A stretch of DNA of 64,000 nt from Polychytrium aggregatum (GCF_025602895.1 NW_026516209.1:744001-808000); one strand, 5' to 3'. Numbered from the stretch's first letter, positions 31,220 to 43,567 are shown. Translations and numbers: made by a program. Notes: a model not told the origin generated them from the letters alone.

Positions 31220-33151
31220 ATGCCCAAGTAAGCATCTGGTTCTGTTTGGCGACGGCGGCCTCGGTGACCTCGCTCTTAGACTTACTTCCTTCGACCCCTC
31301 GCCAGCCCTCGCTGCTTCTTGGACATCTCTATCGGCAACGTCTCTGCCGGGAGAATCGTCGTCGAGCTCTATGCTGACGTCGTGCCCAAAACGGCAGAGA
31401 ACTTCAGGGTCCTCTGTCGAGGCGACTCGGCAAAGCGGGCCAGCAACGGACAGCCCCTGCACTACAAGGGCAGTGGCTTCCATAGAGTCATCAAAAACTT
31501 TATGATCCAGGGCGGCGGTAAGCACGACAGCAAGAGCAGTGCTGCTTCGATGCAGGCTGGGGCAATCGCAACGCCTCAGATCGCAGCGCCCCAGATCGCA
31601 ACGCCCCAGATCGCTTGAATGCGTCCCAGTGCGCCGCCATCGTGCACGGCCCACGCAGCGTCGGGGCTTAAGGCTATGCGATCAAGTCTGTGTGTGGCGG
31701 CCGGCAATCCAACTCAGGCCCCTGTTCGCACTCGCTCCTCAGACTTCACCAACCACAATGGAACCGGCGGCGAATCGATCTACGGCGAAAAGTTCCAGGA
31801 CGAAAACTTCCAGCTCAAGCACACCAAGCCCGGTCTTCTCTCCATGGCCAATGCCGGTACCAACACCAATGGAAGGTAGCTTTCGTACAACGTCGTGGCC
31901 GCTGGTCTGAAGCATGCGTGGGCACCCGGCTGTCGTTGCAACTCCATCCAGCGGTTGACCCCCCATGTCACATATCCACCCTATAGCCAGTTCTTCATCA
32001 CCACCGTTCCAACTCCTCATCTGAACGACAAGCATGTCGTCTTTGGTCAAGTCGTAAAGGTGAGCTGTAGCTTTATCCGGAACACATCGTGGCACCAGCG
32101 CCATCTCAATGTCCTCATCTTGGCGCCGGGGACAAACAGCGCCTGCCCTCATGTACAAGCACTCCTGATTTGCAGCGGTGAATCATCGAGCCTGTAGTCT
32201 CGCTCGAATAATGCCGCCCATCTCAGCTACAGCTGATGCCGCAACTGACCAAGTCCGTCGCTCTCTCCAGGGCATGAATATTGTTCGCCGAATCGAGCAT
32301 CTGCCCACCTCCAACGACCGCCCCAACGATCCTGTCAGCATCGTGAACTGCGGTGAGCTGGCCGAGGGCGAGGACGACGGCATTCCGGCCCCAGTCGATG
32401 GGGATATCTATGAAGACTACCCAGAGGACCACCCGGGCGACCATCCCGTCGAGGAAATGGTCAACATCGCGGGCGAACTCAAGACCGTCGGTACGACGCA
32501 CTTCAAGAAGGGCGATTTCAAGGAGGCTGCTGAGAAATATCTCAAATCTGTGCGATATCTCAACGATCTGCACCCGGCTCCCCAGGAAGCCAACGATCAG
32601 GACTTTCCTGCAGAACAAAAGAAGCTGTATTTCCAGCTTAAGGTTTCATGCCTGCTAAACGCCGCGATGGTAGGTCGATTTGTCCGCGAATCGGGAATGA
32701 TTTGATATGTGTCGCTCAGTGCTCGTCTTTGGGTGGGATTATGCGTTGCAGAAAGCTGTGATCCGGCCATTTCTTCGTTCCTGTTCAGTCGCTGACGGCC
32801 CAATTGTCTCTTTGTCCCAATCTGTCGGCGTCCATTCCCCAGTGCTATCTGAAGGTCAGCAACTGGGCTGGCGCTATCGACGCCTCAAGCAAGGTCCTTA
32901 ACCTGGCCAGTGCCCTCGCCAGCCACGCCGAACTTGCGTTGACTCCGTCAGATGTTTGTAAGGCCCGCTTCCGTCGCGGACAGGGCCGTGTCAAGAACGG
33001 CGAGCCGGATCTGGCCCTTGAGGACTTTGCCGAAGCCAACAAGCTGTCGCCCGACGACAAGCTGATTGAGCGTGAGCTGAAGATGGTCCAGAAGTTCCTG
33101 AAGGAGCGTGATGAGAAGCAGAAGCGAGCCTATGCCAAAATGTTTGCTTGA
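31220..33151 (+). CDS. Cyclophilin 40-type peptidyl-prolyl isomerase (PPID) with C-terminal TPR
   Basis: Hsp90 co-chaperone joining a cyclophilin prolyl isomerase to a TPR domain. Exons: 31220-31227 (only 8 coding bases), 31306-31517, 31743-31875, 31987-32059, 32271-32669 and 32789-33151; all phases close, giving 395 residues. The isomerase domain (4-165) shows [57 protein letters not shown] and [10 protein letters not shown], with catalytic Arg and Phe/Gln positions present. The TPR part (about 215-395) includes [28 protein letters not shown] and [10 protein letters not shown], and ends [12 protein letters not shown], the classic Cyp40 C-terminus with the putative calmodulin-binding end. A segment rich in Asp/Glu/Pro ([15 protein letters not shown]) links the domains. 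Confidence 0.93.
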
Positions 33152-33778
33152 GCGAGACCAAGATCTCCTTTTAGGCTGGCGATCCCAACACCACCAAAAT
33201 ACATGATCTCTCGTTGCCGCAGCCGTTGACCCGATCCAACGCCACTGGCTTATTGCCCTCATAATCAACACCCAGCGACGATAAATGCAAAAGTCTTGGA
33301 AATATGCGCAGTGGGGTGCATCGGATGGAGATCAGCGGGCTGATGGAGAGAGGCGCCTCAGACTCGTCGAGTGGCACCATCGCCTTCGAGCCCTGCCCGC
33401 GACTGGAGTCGGTGCGATCCCAATGTGACAAGTTCCTGCATCAGAACACGCGGTTGAGGACGATGGATACAACCCGTGCAGAGCGCAACGGGGGAGTGCC
33501 ATTTGCGTGATTCCGCAATTCCGCAATTCAGCCGCTGCCTTGAAGCGCATCCCTTCTTGCTTCCACGGGGCATTTCCAGAGCCAGCCGCAATTGTTTGGC
33601 CATGGTGGGCGATGAGTGGGTGTATTCACGACTCAGAAAAAGTGATACACACACGCGGTGCTATGTTTCGTTTCGAATGGGCTGTGGGCGTGTATTCAGG
33701 ATCCGGATTAAAGCGGGGAGAGTCCTGCTCGTTTCTAGGGTTGACGCATCTTCCTCTTTTGATCTGCTTGCAGGTGGT
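33152..33778. other. Convergent 3' flanks of the Cyp40 and HUT1 genes
   Basis: About 630 bp between two convergent genes. No additional gene, repeat or element is supported. Confidence 0.6.
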
Positions 33779-34837
33779 CTACTCGGCCTTTTTGAGCTTC
33801 TTGGCTGCTTTGTTGGCACTGGCTGAGGATGGCGACCCGGCGGCTGGCTTCTTGGCCTCCAATTTCCTGGAACCTCCTGAAGACGGCTTGGCGTAGGCTT
33901 CAACGGCGATTCCAAGGAAAACGATGCCGACGGCCACCCACTGGCCCAACGACAGCTTATGGCTGTAAACAAACAGACTCAACAGGATCGAAAACATCTT
34001 TCGGGTAACAGTGACGGTGACGAGCGAGAGCGATCCGAAACGCTCGAGCGTGTGGTAGATGAAACACTGTCCAATCGCGCCGCAAAGTCCAAACAGGACC
34101 ACGTCGAGCATAACCCTTGGAAAGAGCGAGCAAAAGACCAAAGCATTCCGCAGCTCGGCGGAGTACGGATTGAGGAGCAGATACAGAATCATGAGGATGG
34201 ACGAGAAAAAGTTCATAAATGTCATCATCTGGGTTCCCGAGACCTTGTACTTGTGGAAGACCTGGTCCTGGGTGGAATTCGTGGCGCCGTCGACAAACAG
34301 GTTGATGGACAGGAGAAACAGTCCCCAGAGCGAGCTGGCAGCCGCACCGCGCTTGTGGGTGCCCTCCTGCTCATGCAGCATCATAAAGGCCGAGACGCCA
34401 ACGGTCACCAGCAGCACAACGAGGTACTTGTACGGGGGAAAGGTCTTGCGGTAGATCACAAAGTTCATGATCATCACTGGGATAAGCTTGCATGACTTGC
34501 CGAGGATCATGGTTGGGTAGTCGATGTGGCTCAGGGCCATGTATCCGAAAGGCGAGCCGCTCGAGTTGAGGATCGAGAGCTGGACGTATTTTTGGATGAG
34601 CTCGGAGGAGGGGCGCCCCAGATCGGATCCTTTGATTCTCAGGAACACATATCCAACGACAGAGGCCAGAAGAGCCTGAACGACATTAAGGACGATGAAG
34701 TACTTGAAGAATTGTCGCTCGCCGTCCGGGGTAACATATGGCTGTTTGGTGACCCGCTCTTGAACAAGTCCCCACGTCAGGAAGCAGGCGTAGATGCCAA
34801 TGACGCAAAAGGCCAATTCGGCGTAGGCTCTGGACAT
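33779..34837 (-). CDS. HUT1: ER UDP-galactose/nucleotide-sugar transporter (HUT1/SLC35B1)
   Basis: Single-exon gene, 352 residues, about ten hydrophobic helices covering residues 1-325. SLC35B1/HUT1 features in order: CFLTWGLVQERV, FGYMALSHIDYPTMILGKSC followed by KLIPVM, GLFLLSINLFVDGATNSTQD and GQCFIYHTLERFGSLSLVTV with TVTRKMFS. These are characteristic of the family that exchanges nucleotides or nucleotide sugars across the ER membrane (human SLC35B1 is an ATP/ADP exchanger). The C-terminus is rich in Lys/Ala and ends KKLKKAE, so the last four residues form a KKxx di-lysine ER-retrieval signal, in agreement with ER residence. The start is the Met of MSRAYAELAFCVIGIY, directly before helix 1. 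It diverges from the eight-helix gene at 35923. Confidence 0.93.
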   Translation of the reverse strand: MSRAYAELAFCVIGIYACFLTWGLVQERVTKQPYVTPDGERQFFKYFIVLNVVQALLASVVGYVFLRIKGSDLGRPSSELIQKYVQLSILNSSGSPFGYMALSHIDYPTMILGKSCKLIPVMIMNFVIYRKTFPPYKYLVVLLVTVGVSAFMMLHEQEGTHKRGAAASSLWGLFLLSINLFVDGATNSTQDQVFHKYKVSGTQMMTFMNFFSSILMILYLLLNPYSAELRNALVFCSLFPRVMLDVVLFGLCGAIGQCFIYHTLERFGSLSLVTVTVTRKMFSILLSLFVYSHKLSLGQWVAVGIVFLGIAVEAYAKPSSGGSRKLEAKKPAAGSPSSASANKAAKKLKKAE

Positions 34838-35107
34838 GGCGAGACAGTCAATGGGCTGGGATGGAGGGCGAGGCGGGGATTGGGCCGGATGGGAGCGGGT
34901 CCTCGATAGATCAGAATCGGACTGGGGACCCGATTACTGCAGAGGCGATGGGACGTGGGCGGCTTGGTTCGCAGGACGAGACCGGATGCAAGTGAGGCAA
35001 CGCCGCGAAAAGCGGCCTGAAACCAGAGGTTCTATATGCGACGAACGGACCAATCAGCGGATGCCAAATCTGTGTGCAACCGAGATAGGCCGACACGGCG
35101 AGGCGCT

Positions 35108-35108
35108 C

Positions 35109-35153
<45 letters not shown>
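35108..35153. repeat. Tandem hexamer GGTCTC
   Basis: Seven to eight copies of a 6-bp unit upstream of HUT1. Confidence 0.95.
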
Positions 35154-35224
35154 CACAATCGACCTGAACCCTGGGAACGTGCTCTGCATCGGTTGCGGGC
35201 TCATCAAGAGTGACAGGGCCGTTC

Positions 35225-35293
35225 AGAGCATACCCCGCAATATACCCCGCAGCATACCCCGCAGCATACGACGCAGCATACCCCGCAGCATAC
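35225..35293. repeat. Minisatellite, 12-bp unit CATACCCCGCAG
   Basis: Six imperfect copies (variants CAATATACCCCG and CATACGACGCAG). Confidence 0.9.
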
Positions 35294-35922
35294 TCTGTAG
35301 TGTATTTGTTGGTCGTCATGCATGCTTCCACAAAAGTGGCCAGGCATGGAGTCTATGTGTTGGGCCAGTACACAACCCGACATGCCACATACAAAATCAG
35401 TGCACTCGGGCTTGTTCAAAGCTGGGCTCTGCTCCACTTGAGACACCGGTGTATTCAAGCGGGCTTGGGTTGTGGCTTCTGTAGAGTGGCAGGGCGACGC
35501 AAATGGCTGGATTCAAGAGTGTCCCCGAACCACCCGCTGTCGATGGCGTCACCCAAGCTTGAGCTTGCCTGGTCACAATCTGCAAACTAGTGCTCCTACG
35601 ACGTCACTTGAAGCACACTTGAGTGCAAATGAACATAACTTGATCGCCCTGGTCTTGGCTTGCAGCTCTCCCAGCACTCTGCACAAGTCAACCATCGTGG
35701 CTCGTGAGGCTCTGTCGAGATCGCAGAAAGTCTCGGTACCCCACTACCTGATATCCAGGCTGGTTTCCGAGTCAGCAACTTCATCCGTCTCCGGCGGAGT
35801 ATCGACTGAAACTATCGACCCATATATCCATCCGTCCATCAGCCTCTCTGTGCCTCCATCGATCCACCCATCTGTCTGTATCCCTGCGCTGGCTCGCTTC
35901 TGGTGTCTGGACCTATTATAGA

Positions 35923-38064
35923 ATGCCGCTCTCGCTCTACAACCCTGCAACCAAGCAGTTCAATTGGACTGGGATCGCCATCCACGTCGCATTTCTCCAG
36001 CTCCTGGTGATATCTTCACTAGAGGCCGTCGCTATCTACTATGTATATACGGTTGGTATCGCCGGTTTAGGGTTGGTGCGCATGATATTTGGCAGCGCCC
36101 AGCATCGCTATCGACAGCGCTAACCATCTATGGCGCCAGTTCATCAACGCACACATTCAAATCACGCCTCCGGAGATGGGGGGCAACTCGAGCGACATGA
36201 CGTACAATGTCGGGCAGTATCCTATCCAGATTGTGTATTTTGGGCTGTTCATATTCTCGCAGTTCTTTCAGTTCATCTTGGTCTGGGATGCGGTAGGTGC
36301 CGTGGGAACCTGAGAACTCTGTGCTGCCGACCAGCCCAAGTTTCCAGACCGCTGGGGCGATCCGCCTTTTCGAATCGAGCGGGGCGGCATCACCAGACTT
36401 GATCTCACCCACCCCATCGGACGAGCGGGCGCACGAGCTTACCCATGGTGTGCGAATACTTGTCCCGCCATGATGGATTGATTTGCACTTTCACTAACCT
36501 TCATCCTCTGGAACAGGCTCGAGTGAAAAACACGATGCAGGTCATTGCCGGCGCAGTTTTCAACATCCTGACATTTGCTTACTCGGGAATTCAAATATGG
36601 CAAACCTACAAGCTGCTAGGGTGCTCAGTTAGCATCATCGATGGATTCAACAACGGCAACAGCCGAGCCTCCTACTACGCGGCGCTTGCCCTTCAAAGTG
36701 TCACAGACCAGATGTGCTCTGTTCCGGCAAATCCGCCCAACTCGACCAGCGTCAGCATTCCGTTTACCACGGTGCCGAATCTGATCCGTCCGGCATTGCC
36801 GTACGAATATGCTATCTTTGTCATCATGTTCGTTTTCAACGCTGGCGGCTCGTTTGTTGCATGGAAGGTCTACGACGTTTACGGATGGGTGATCTACCAG
36901 GTCCAGGGAGCCTCAACCGAACGGCGGAGTATGTTGGACCGATCCTGCATAGGCTGACATCCGATAGAGTATGCTCAGAGGCTTAGCGTCGGTGGCCCGA
37001 TTACCACTGCGACGTGCATCGTCATACAGACCGATAGAGTCGTGTCAGCAGCCAATGCTGTCCATCTCTGTCGCTGCTGCTATCGCCGTCTCGTCGCTGT
37101 TTTGGTCAACGATTCGATCGCACAAACTACCGGCACCCTTGGCGGCATCGTCGCCTCCGCCGCCGCTGTCGCCAATAGCAGCTCTAACTTCCTTACGATT
37201 CAACTGCTTATCCTCCAGGAATCATGCGCTACTATCACAGTTTCATTCTCTTGCTCAAGGTCAACATCTTCTTCTATGTCGGCATCATCATCCAATACGT
37301 CACGGCCTATTTTTTCGTCACACGCCATCCCATCGTCTGTCCGTCGTACTGGTACCCTATTTGTGACGACCTACAGCTGGCGGGATCAATCGTATCGACA
37401 AGTCTCTCTGCAACCAAGTTTGTCATCATCACAGGAGTGGTGCTTTGCATGGCTGCAATTCTCTACTACTCCTTTGGCTACTACGGGACCCGTCTTGGCA
37501 ACCGAAGTCTCATGCTCAGCTTTCTGGTGCTCATCACCATGACAACGGGGGCACTCATATATCCGCTTTATCAAGCCTTCCAGACCGGATTCGAGATGAC
37601 CCGAGTGTGGCTGACCGTCTTCTGTAAGTGACTCGGAGCTGCGCTGCTGTTGTGTATGTGTGCTCCATCGACCGTGAGCGATGAAGCAGATCAACGCAAC
37701 CGATCGCCGCTGAGCTGCTGCGTTTATGTTTGTTCGCCAGGCTGCATCCAGATCTGTCTCAACGTCATCACCTTCTTCCTCGGTGTGTTTCTTACCGGAA
37801 GCATCAACAAAGGCCTGCGTGATATGGGTATGTTGCTCGCCTGGACAGCCTTTTCAGGACACCACCGGTCCACAGCCTGAATTCCAACACCGGCTTGGTT
37901 GCGCTGGAGTCGCTGCGCTTATGCTGTCGAGTCAAACGGCGTTGATGTATCACGCGCAATGTCTACTCACGTCATTCCGTCTGCGCTTCTCAGTTCACCG
38001 AGAGGCGATGATTAATGCCCCTCCAAGCCAAGTGAAGCCCAGGACGCAAAACGTTCTTGATTAG
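35923..38064 (+). CDS. Eight-helix fungal membrane protein, unrecognised family
   Basis: Exons 35923-36055, 36096-36292, 36517-36928, 37219-37623, 37741-37827 and 37994-38064 close in phase and give 434 residues. The first intron is only 40 nt. Eight hydrophobic segments are visible, in order: IAIHVAFLQLLVISSLEAVA; YPIQIVYFGLFIFSQFFQFI; MQVIAGAVFNILTFAY; YEYAIFVIMFVFNAGGSFVAW, reported here as helix 4; FILLLKVNIFFYVGII; FVIITGVVLCMAAILYY; SFLVLITMTTGALIYPL; and IQICLNVITFFLGVFL. The pattern YEYAIF...FVAWK.Y..YGW.IY followed by a R..M..Y....LLK..IFF block resembles a family of uncharacterised early-diverging-fungal membrane proteins that I recall only as hypothetical. A 100-residue loop with Cys and Asn sequons lies between helices 3 and 4. 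Function unknown; sensor and channel roles are both possible. Confidence 0.7.
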
Positions 38065-38814
38065 CGCTTCGTTGAGAGCATGTATCATTAGGGTGTATTT
38101 ACAACACTTTCGTAGGACCAAGTATGGCCCCTCCAAATACCCAGACCCTCTGCTGCACTTTGTTGATGGCCCGGTACCGAGAAGTGATCTGGATTATGTC
38201 GTTATCTGCCCGCTCAATCCAGTCAGTCTACACTCCCTCCACCTGGCGTGTCCAGTGCGCTCTACGAATCGAGTTCAACCTCTCGAGCATATGATTTGCG
38301 ACAAAGAAAGCCGTGTCCTCGAGGGGTCGGCTGTGTGTGTGGCTGTATGGGCTTGGACGGCAATTGGTAGCGTCTCTACCACGCTCAACGTCTTGGTTGG
38401 GAAGGAGAGGCCACTGAGCCAAATACAAGCACAGCAATGGAATGGCAACAGACTCCCTTTCCATTGATAGAAACATCTTTCCCTCCGTCCGTGCAAGAAA
38501 CGAGGTGCTCTGAGTTCCTTCCACCAACAACCGACTCTGAGTTCTGGATGCCCCTTGCAAGTGTCCACTGTGCTCCGAAGCACCCTCCAGCGATTTCTCG
38601 TTCCCCATCCCTTCGGGAACATTGTGACAGTCTTTCGATCATCACCCGCAGCGATCGACTTGATCTTGGTAGTCAAAAGGGCAAGAGGCTGCAGCCCCGA
38701 TTCTGGCTGGGTCTGAACCCAGATATCTACACAGGGCTCTCAATGATCCGCTAGCAGCGAGCCAGTACAGTGGCCTGTTTCTTGATGCAGAGGGTCAAAT
38801 ATCCATTCAGGGGC
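38065..38814. other. Intergenic DNA between convergent genes
   Basis: 750 bp between the stops of the eight-helix gene and the WDR49-like gene. No gene supported. Confidence 0.6.
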
Positions 38815-41800
38815 CTAGTCCCGCTTTGGTGTCTTGGGAGTCGGAATGATGTTTTGTAAAAGCGCATCGATATCGGCCAGGTTTTGTGGGTGAAGCCGAT
38901 TGTATATCCGAAACTGGTTCGAGCGGTCTTTGGCAACGTTGCAAGTTCGCTTCGGTGGAAGATTCTCATGGATCTGTCGAGCATAGGCCGTATTGGCATA
39001 CCACGAATGGGACGCTCGCGAGAGGACTTCGGCGGTGGCAATCGATCTTCCGCGGCTTTGAGGCAGCCCCTCGAGCACTGGCCCAGGCGAAATCAGGTCA
39101 GTAGAGAGGGCTATGATCGTCAGGCATTCCAAGCGCTGGTGCTGTCAGATGCGCGCTGACATGAGGCTATTTGGCTCGATCGCTGCGAACGATTATCATC
39201 CTGGACAGTACTCTGACTGAACCACCAACACTGCTCACCTGACCCCTGCCTCGATGCAAGGAGGTTGGAAAGAGAGTCTTTGCTGCCATCCGGGCTTCGA
39301 GGATAGGTGCTTGGAACATCAAGAGACGGAATCGGTGGAAGCGATACCTGCAAAGCGCGGTAGGCCATTTCTTCCTCGACCGCCACCACATCCGCCGGCC
39401 GGGCCGGATGCTGAAAGGTCTGGAAGTCATTGATGTCCCAGGGCGAAAACTGTCCAAAGGTTCCAATCCATTCACCTTGGATCTGCGGGCGATTCAACCC
39501 CCCCCCCACGCATGCACACAAGAGCATTCACAATATCGTGCCAGAGACGTTAGGATTTATGGCCATAATGACTGCGTAGTATCGACAAGCACTTACCGTA
39601 AAGAGTCGGGCGGTGCAATCGGGACTCCCGGTCAACACCACCTGGAACTCCTCGACAAAATCCAGGCTCACGATCGAGCGGGCGTGTGCGCGGAACCGGT
39701 GTCGCAGCGGCATGCTGTGATCGAGACGGTGATCCACGCATGTGTCGGCAATGTCCCAGACGCTAACGCAACCAACTGTGTCGGCCGTAATCAAGATCGT
39801 ATTCGACGAGTTTACCGACATGGTGAAGATGCCTTCACTCGGCTCAGAGGTGCCTGGACACGCCCAGATCATCTGTCCCTCCTCGATACTCCAGAAACGA
39901 ATCATGCCGTCCGAGCCGCAGGTGACCAGCTCCGCGGCACCGTGACAATGTCTGCGCTCCAAGAGAAACAAAACTGAATCCGAAGTGGATTGGACACAGT
40001 CAACTTCCATGGGCATTGAGGTCGCTGTGATCTCATTCTCTCACCAGAGCTTTCGATAGAAGTGCAGTGCCATCAGCGTGTGGGCTTACCCTTGTCAATC
40101 GACCTGTTGGTGTTTGGTTTGGTTTCAGCGTCCCACGGATCGGGAACTCGTAGTCTGTGCAGCACATGCCCCGACTGGACGTTGAACAGAATGATTTCTC
40201 CGTCGTAGCTGGCCGTCGCCAGCAGATTTGGTGGCGAAAACTCCATGGAAACGATATCATCTTTGTGCCATGCTTGCTGTTGTCGATCTGGAAACGTTTC
40301 GCTTTCGTGAAGCGTGTAGCTCTCGAAATCGTCGACAAACAGTGACACACGTCTGTTCCATCCCGTGGCGGCAATCATCGGACGCTCGTTGAGGTGTATA
40401 TACTGAAGTGCCGAGGGAGAGCAAGAGTGAGCATTGCCCAAGTCTCGAGAACACAGTAGTCACCAGAATGTAGCGTACAGCTCGCAGCTGGTGAGGTGGC
40501 AAATTGAAGCGCACTCTCTTGCAATCAGCGCGACAGAGAAAAATGTTCGAGGCAGCGCCAGGCTCGGTTTGGAAAAGACATAAGCTTACCGTTATTGCTG
40601 CAATTTCACCGCCATCTAATTTCATGAACTCATGCAGCCGCTGCCCATTGTTATAGTTCCACATTCGAATCGTTCCATCTGGTGGTTGTGGATCGAGAGA
40701 CTCAGAGATGCAGAAATAGCCAATTTCAAAAGCCTTCGCATGCTCTCCCCAGTCTCACAGCGCTGTCACATCGGCTCGGACAAAGTTCAGGCAGGCGTGC
40801 TCTCTGTCATGACCACCCCCTCTGTTACCTCGCGCGCCTGTAATCAAGCGACGTCCATTGCTGTCGAACGACATGGCAGTGATCTCGGCCTTGCCACTTG
40901 TTGCCGAGAACCGAAATACGTTTGCGCCGGTTGTGATGTCCTGTTGGGAGAACACGGGCGCGATTAGCATATCAGACAGGTAGAGTGACTGCAAGGACAG
41001 CATCCAATCTTGATCAACCACCGCGCCTTGGAGGCATCTCCCCGAATCTCGGTTCTTGGGTTGCAATTGATCTTGTCTGAGCCGATCTGATAAGAAACCC
41101 CACAGACTCACCCAGACATTGACGATTCCCCCGTCACATCCGCTGACCACCTGCTTGTAGTTGGCACTGTATATGACACCTCGGATAGGATGGTCGTGGC
41201 TCTTGGGCGATGTGACCGCCGTCCGCCTCTCCTTGAGATTGTACACAGACATGATCGCGCTGGCGGCGATAAGACAGCCTCCGCCGCTGGAATTGAAGAA
41301 TACGGTGGCGATGGTATCTTCTGGCCGGTGAAGCACGCTGTCAAAGAGCGTTTGGAGGCACTGCTGCTTTCGGATGTCCCATATCTTGACAACTTTGTCA
41401 AAGTCAAGCGATATGATCTGCCCGCTGAGCTCGTTGATGGTGATGGAGATGATGGGTGCGTTATGGCCTTTCAGTGCGGCCATGGGATTCTTGAGGCGAT
41501 GAGGGTTCCATAGTCTCAGTTTCTTGTCTTGGTGACCAAAAGTTTGACGGTTGCATGCCGGCGAATGTATTGCGTCAGGACGTCATCGTACGATAGAAGA
41601 TTGAATTAGCGTCATTGATCTCTTCATAGTGACAGTGGCGGAAGCAACAGCAGACCCACGATCTCGATGCACTTTTGTGGACCCATGTACAGATAACTGC
41701 CTCGGGTGTGCAGAGACGGAATCAACGTCTCCTATCCTCTTCATCTCCGGCGCTCGCTTCGATGAAAGATGCTTGCCTGTTCCGCCGGTAACGAGAGTCA

Positions 41801-43510
41801 GGGGGAATTTGGAATATGCAAAGGTATTGACGCCTTTGTGGACAGGTGCAGAATGGTAGATCCACTTCTTCTTGGAGACCTGCGTTGCCACCACGAGCGA
41901 GTGGGTTGGGTCCGGCGAGCAGCTCACAATCAGATGAATGTCGTGGTAGTAACGCACCATGACCGTCCAGTCGTTGTGGGCCTTTCGCTTGGTCAGAATA
42001 CACGAAAATTTGTTGTTCTTGCCGAGAGAGTCCAGCAGGACGGTTTTCCCCTGATGCTTTTGGGTGGCATACTGGTCGATCAGGTTGATGTTGAAGGTGA
42101 AGACCAGTACATATCCACTGTCTGTGCCGATATACATGGTCCCATCGCTCGCATCTGGATTGTCACTGTCGGACCAGTAGTCGAGAGAAAGGGCCACGGT
42201 ATCTTGCAGATCCAGGCGGAGCTGGGTCTCCATTGTCATGAAATCTGAAGGATACACATCCGTGCGGTTTCAGCGAACGGGCACATCATTTATCATATCA
42301 TATCCGGCTCGAGATGCATTCTGCTGGAGGAGCAACGGCATTATGCTCTTTCACACACTTCTCCCGTCACAAGCATACCGTAGATTGTCACATGGTGGTC
42401 GTCGGATGCGAGCGCGATCTTGTTGAGATTGTCCATGTACGTGCAGTCGTGGGTCCAGCGGACCTCGGTGTTGCGAGGGATCTTGTTGCCCTTCTTCGCC
42501 TTTTGTGCCGATTTCATCGATGACTCTTCCAGTCCCTCAATGCTGCCGGTAGCGAAACCGGACCGAGTTAGATGGGACCGAAAGCGGCTGAGCACCGGTC
42601 TCCTGCTACCTCTGCGCCCGCTGCGAACAGAACCAGTCTGTCTGCTTTGTGAGCCACGGCACTCGTCCCAACACCAGAGACTATATCTCGTCCTCGTTGG
42701 CATCGCCAGCACCGCCACAGACGGTACAAACCCAACATTCGAAAAGCTGCGCTGTAGCTTGAGCCGGTCGCCCCAGTGGCAGATTGTCCCCTCCCGGCTG
42801 CAAGTAACATATCGACTCGACTTTTTGAGAAATAGGATTCTCACGATGGCATCCTTGTGGGGAGTCAGGAGCGCCGATCGCCTCACTTCGGTGTCAAAGA
42901 GCTGTGTTTCGGCCTCCTCCTTCATTTTGTTGTGTCCCTCGGCCTGAAGCAGCATGAATGTGCTGAACTCGTCCCAGTCGACAGAATCATCGATGTTGGC
43001 GTCGATTTTCATAAATAGATGCGACATCTGCTCTTCGTTCAGTCCCTGACCGAGGATCATCCCAAAGGCCTCTTTGAATTCATCGATCGAGAGACAGCCC
43101 TTGCCATCCTTTTCGGACGCCTCCTGGAAGACAGATTTTGTTGCGACTGGGCGTCAAGCCGTGGCCATTGAGCCGATCGCACGGCTCTCACAGCCAGCCA
43201 TCCATCGCTCCCGCGGGCTTGGACCTGCGGGTCGCCTTACCCGGAAGATGTTCATGAGCTCGCGAAAATGCTGGAGATTCAGCTCCTTCTCGGCTCGATA
43301 CGAGGCGTTGTCCTTCAGCAAATTGACCCGATTCGGCTTGGAATGAAGCTGCACCTCGAGTTCCTTGGTCCGAGCCTTGGTCCGGTCCAGGACCGACTCG
43401 CCTTTTGTCTCCCTTGAAATGCCCCAGGACTTGAGTCCCTTGAGGCCGCCGGGGACATTGCCATGACCCGACGCCTTGGTCCCCGAGATTGCCGGCAGGG
43501 TAAATGACAT
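38815..43510 (-). CDS. EF-hand/WD40 repeat protein of the WDR49/WDR64 type (flagellum-associated)
   Basis: Eleven exons: 43510-43241, 43123-42732, 42542-42379, 42244-41777, 41527-41112, 40940-40829, 40678-40590, 40402-40090, 40024-39597, 39482-39239 and 39077-38815; phases close throughout (1052 residues). An N-terminal EF-hand region has a degenerate loop around DGKGCLSIDEF and a canonical one, DANIDDSVDWDEF (Asp, Asn, Asp, Ser, Asp, Glu at positions 1, 3, 5, 7, 9, 12). WD40 blades follow: SREGTICHWGD, VTGGTDKKLRLWNP, LDFDKVVKIWDIRKQQCLQT, GCDGGIVNVW, GTIRMWNYNNGQ, TASYDGEIILFNVQSGHVL, CGSDGMIRFWSI and SVWDI. The C-terminal GEWIGTFGQFSPWDI matches the block after the propellers in WDR49. The join at 41776 uses a GC-AG intron. 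WDR49-type proteins occur in organisms with motile cilia, so the protein probably acts in the zoospore flagellum. The intron between exons 2 and 3 has a weak GTTTGT donor and is the least certain join. Confidence 0.85.
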
Positions 43511-43567
43511 TCTAGCGTTTGGGACAATACAAAGCAAGCACGCATCCGCTCGCCAAGCCCCAAAAAA

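Larger units (their letters stand above)
34838..35922. other. Divergent promoter region with two short tandem repeats
   Basis: About 1.1 kb between divergent starts of HUT1 and the eight-helix gene. It includes minisatellites at 35108-35153 and 35225-35293. No gene is supported; open frames over the repeats are products of the repeat units. Confidence 0.6.
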
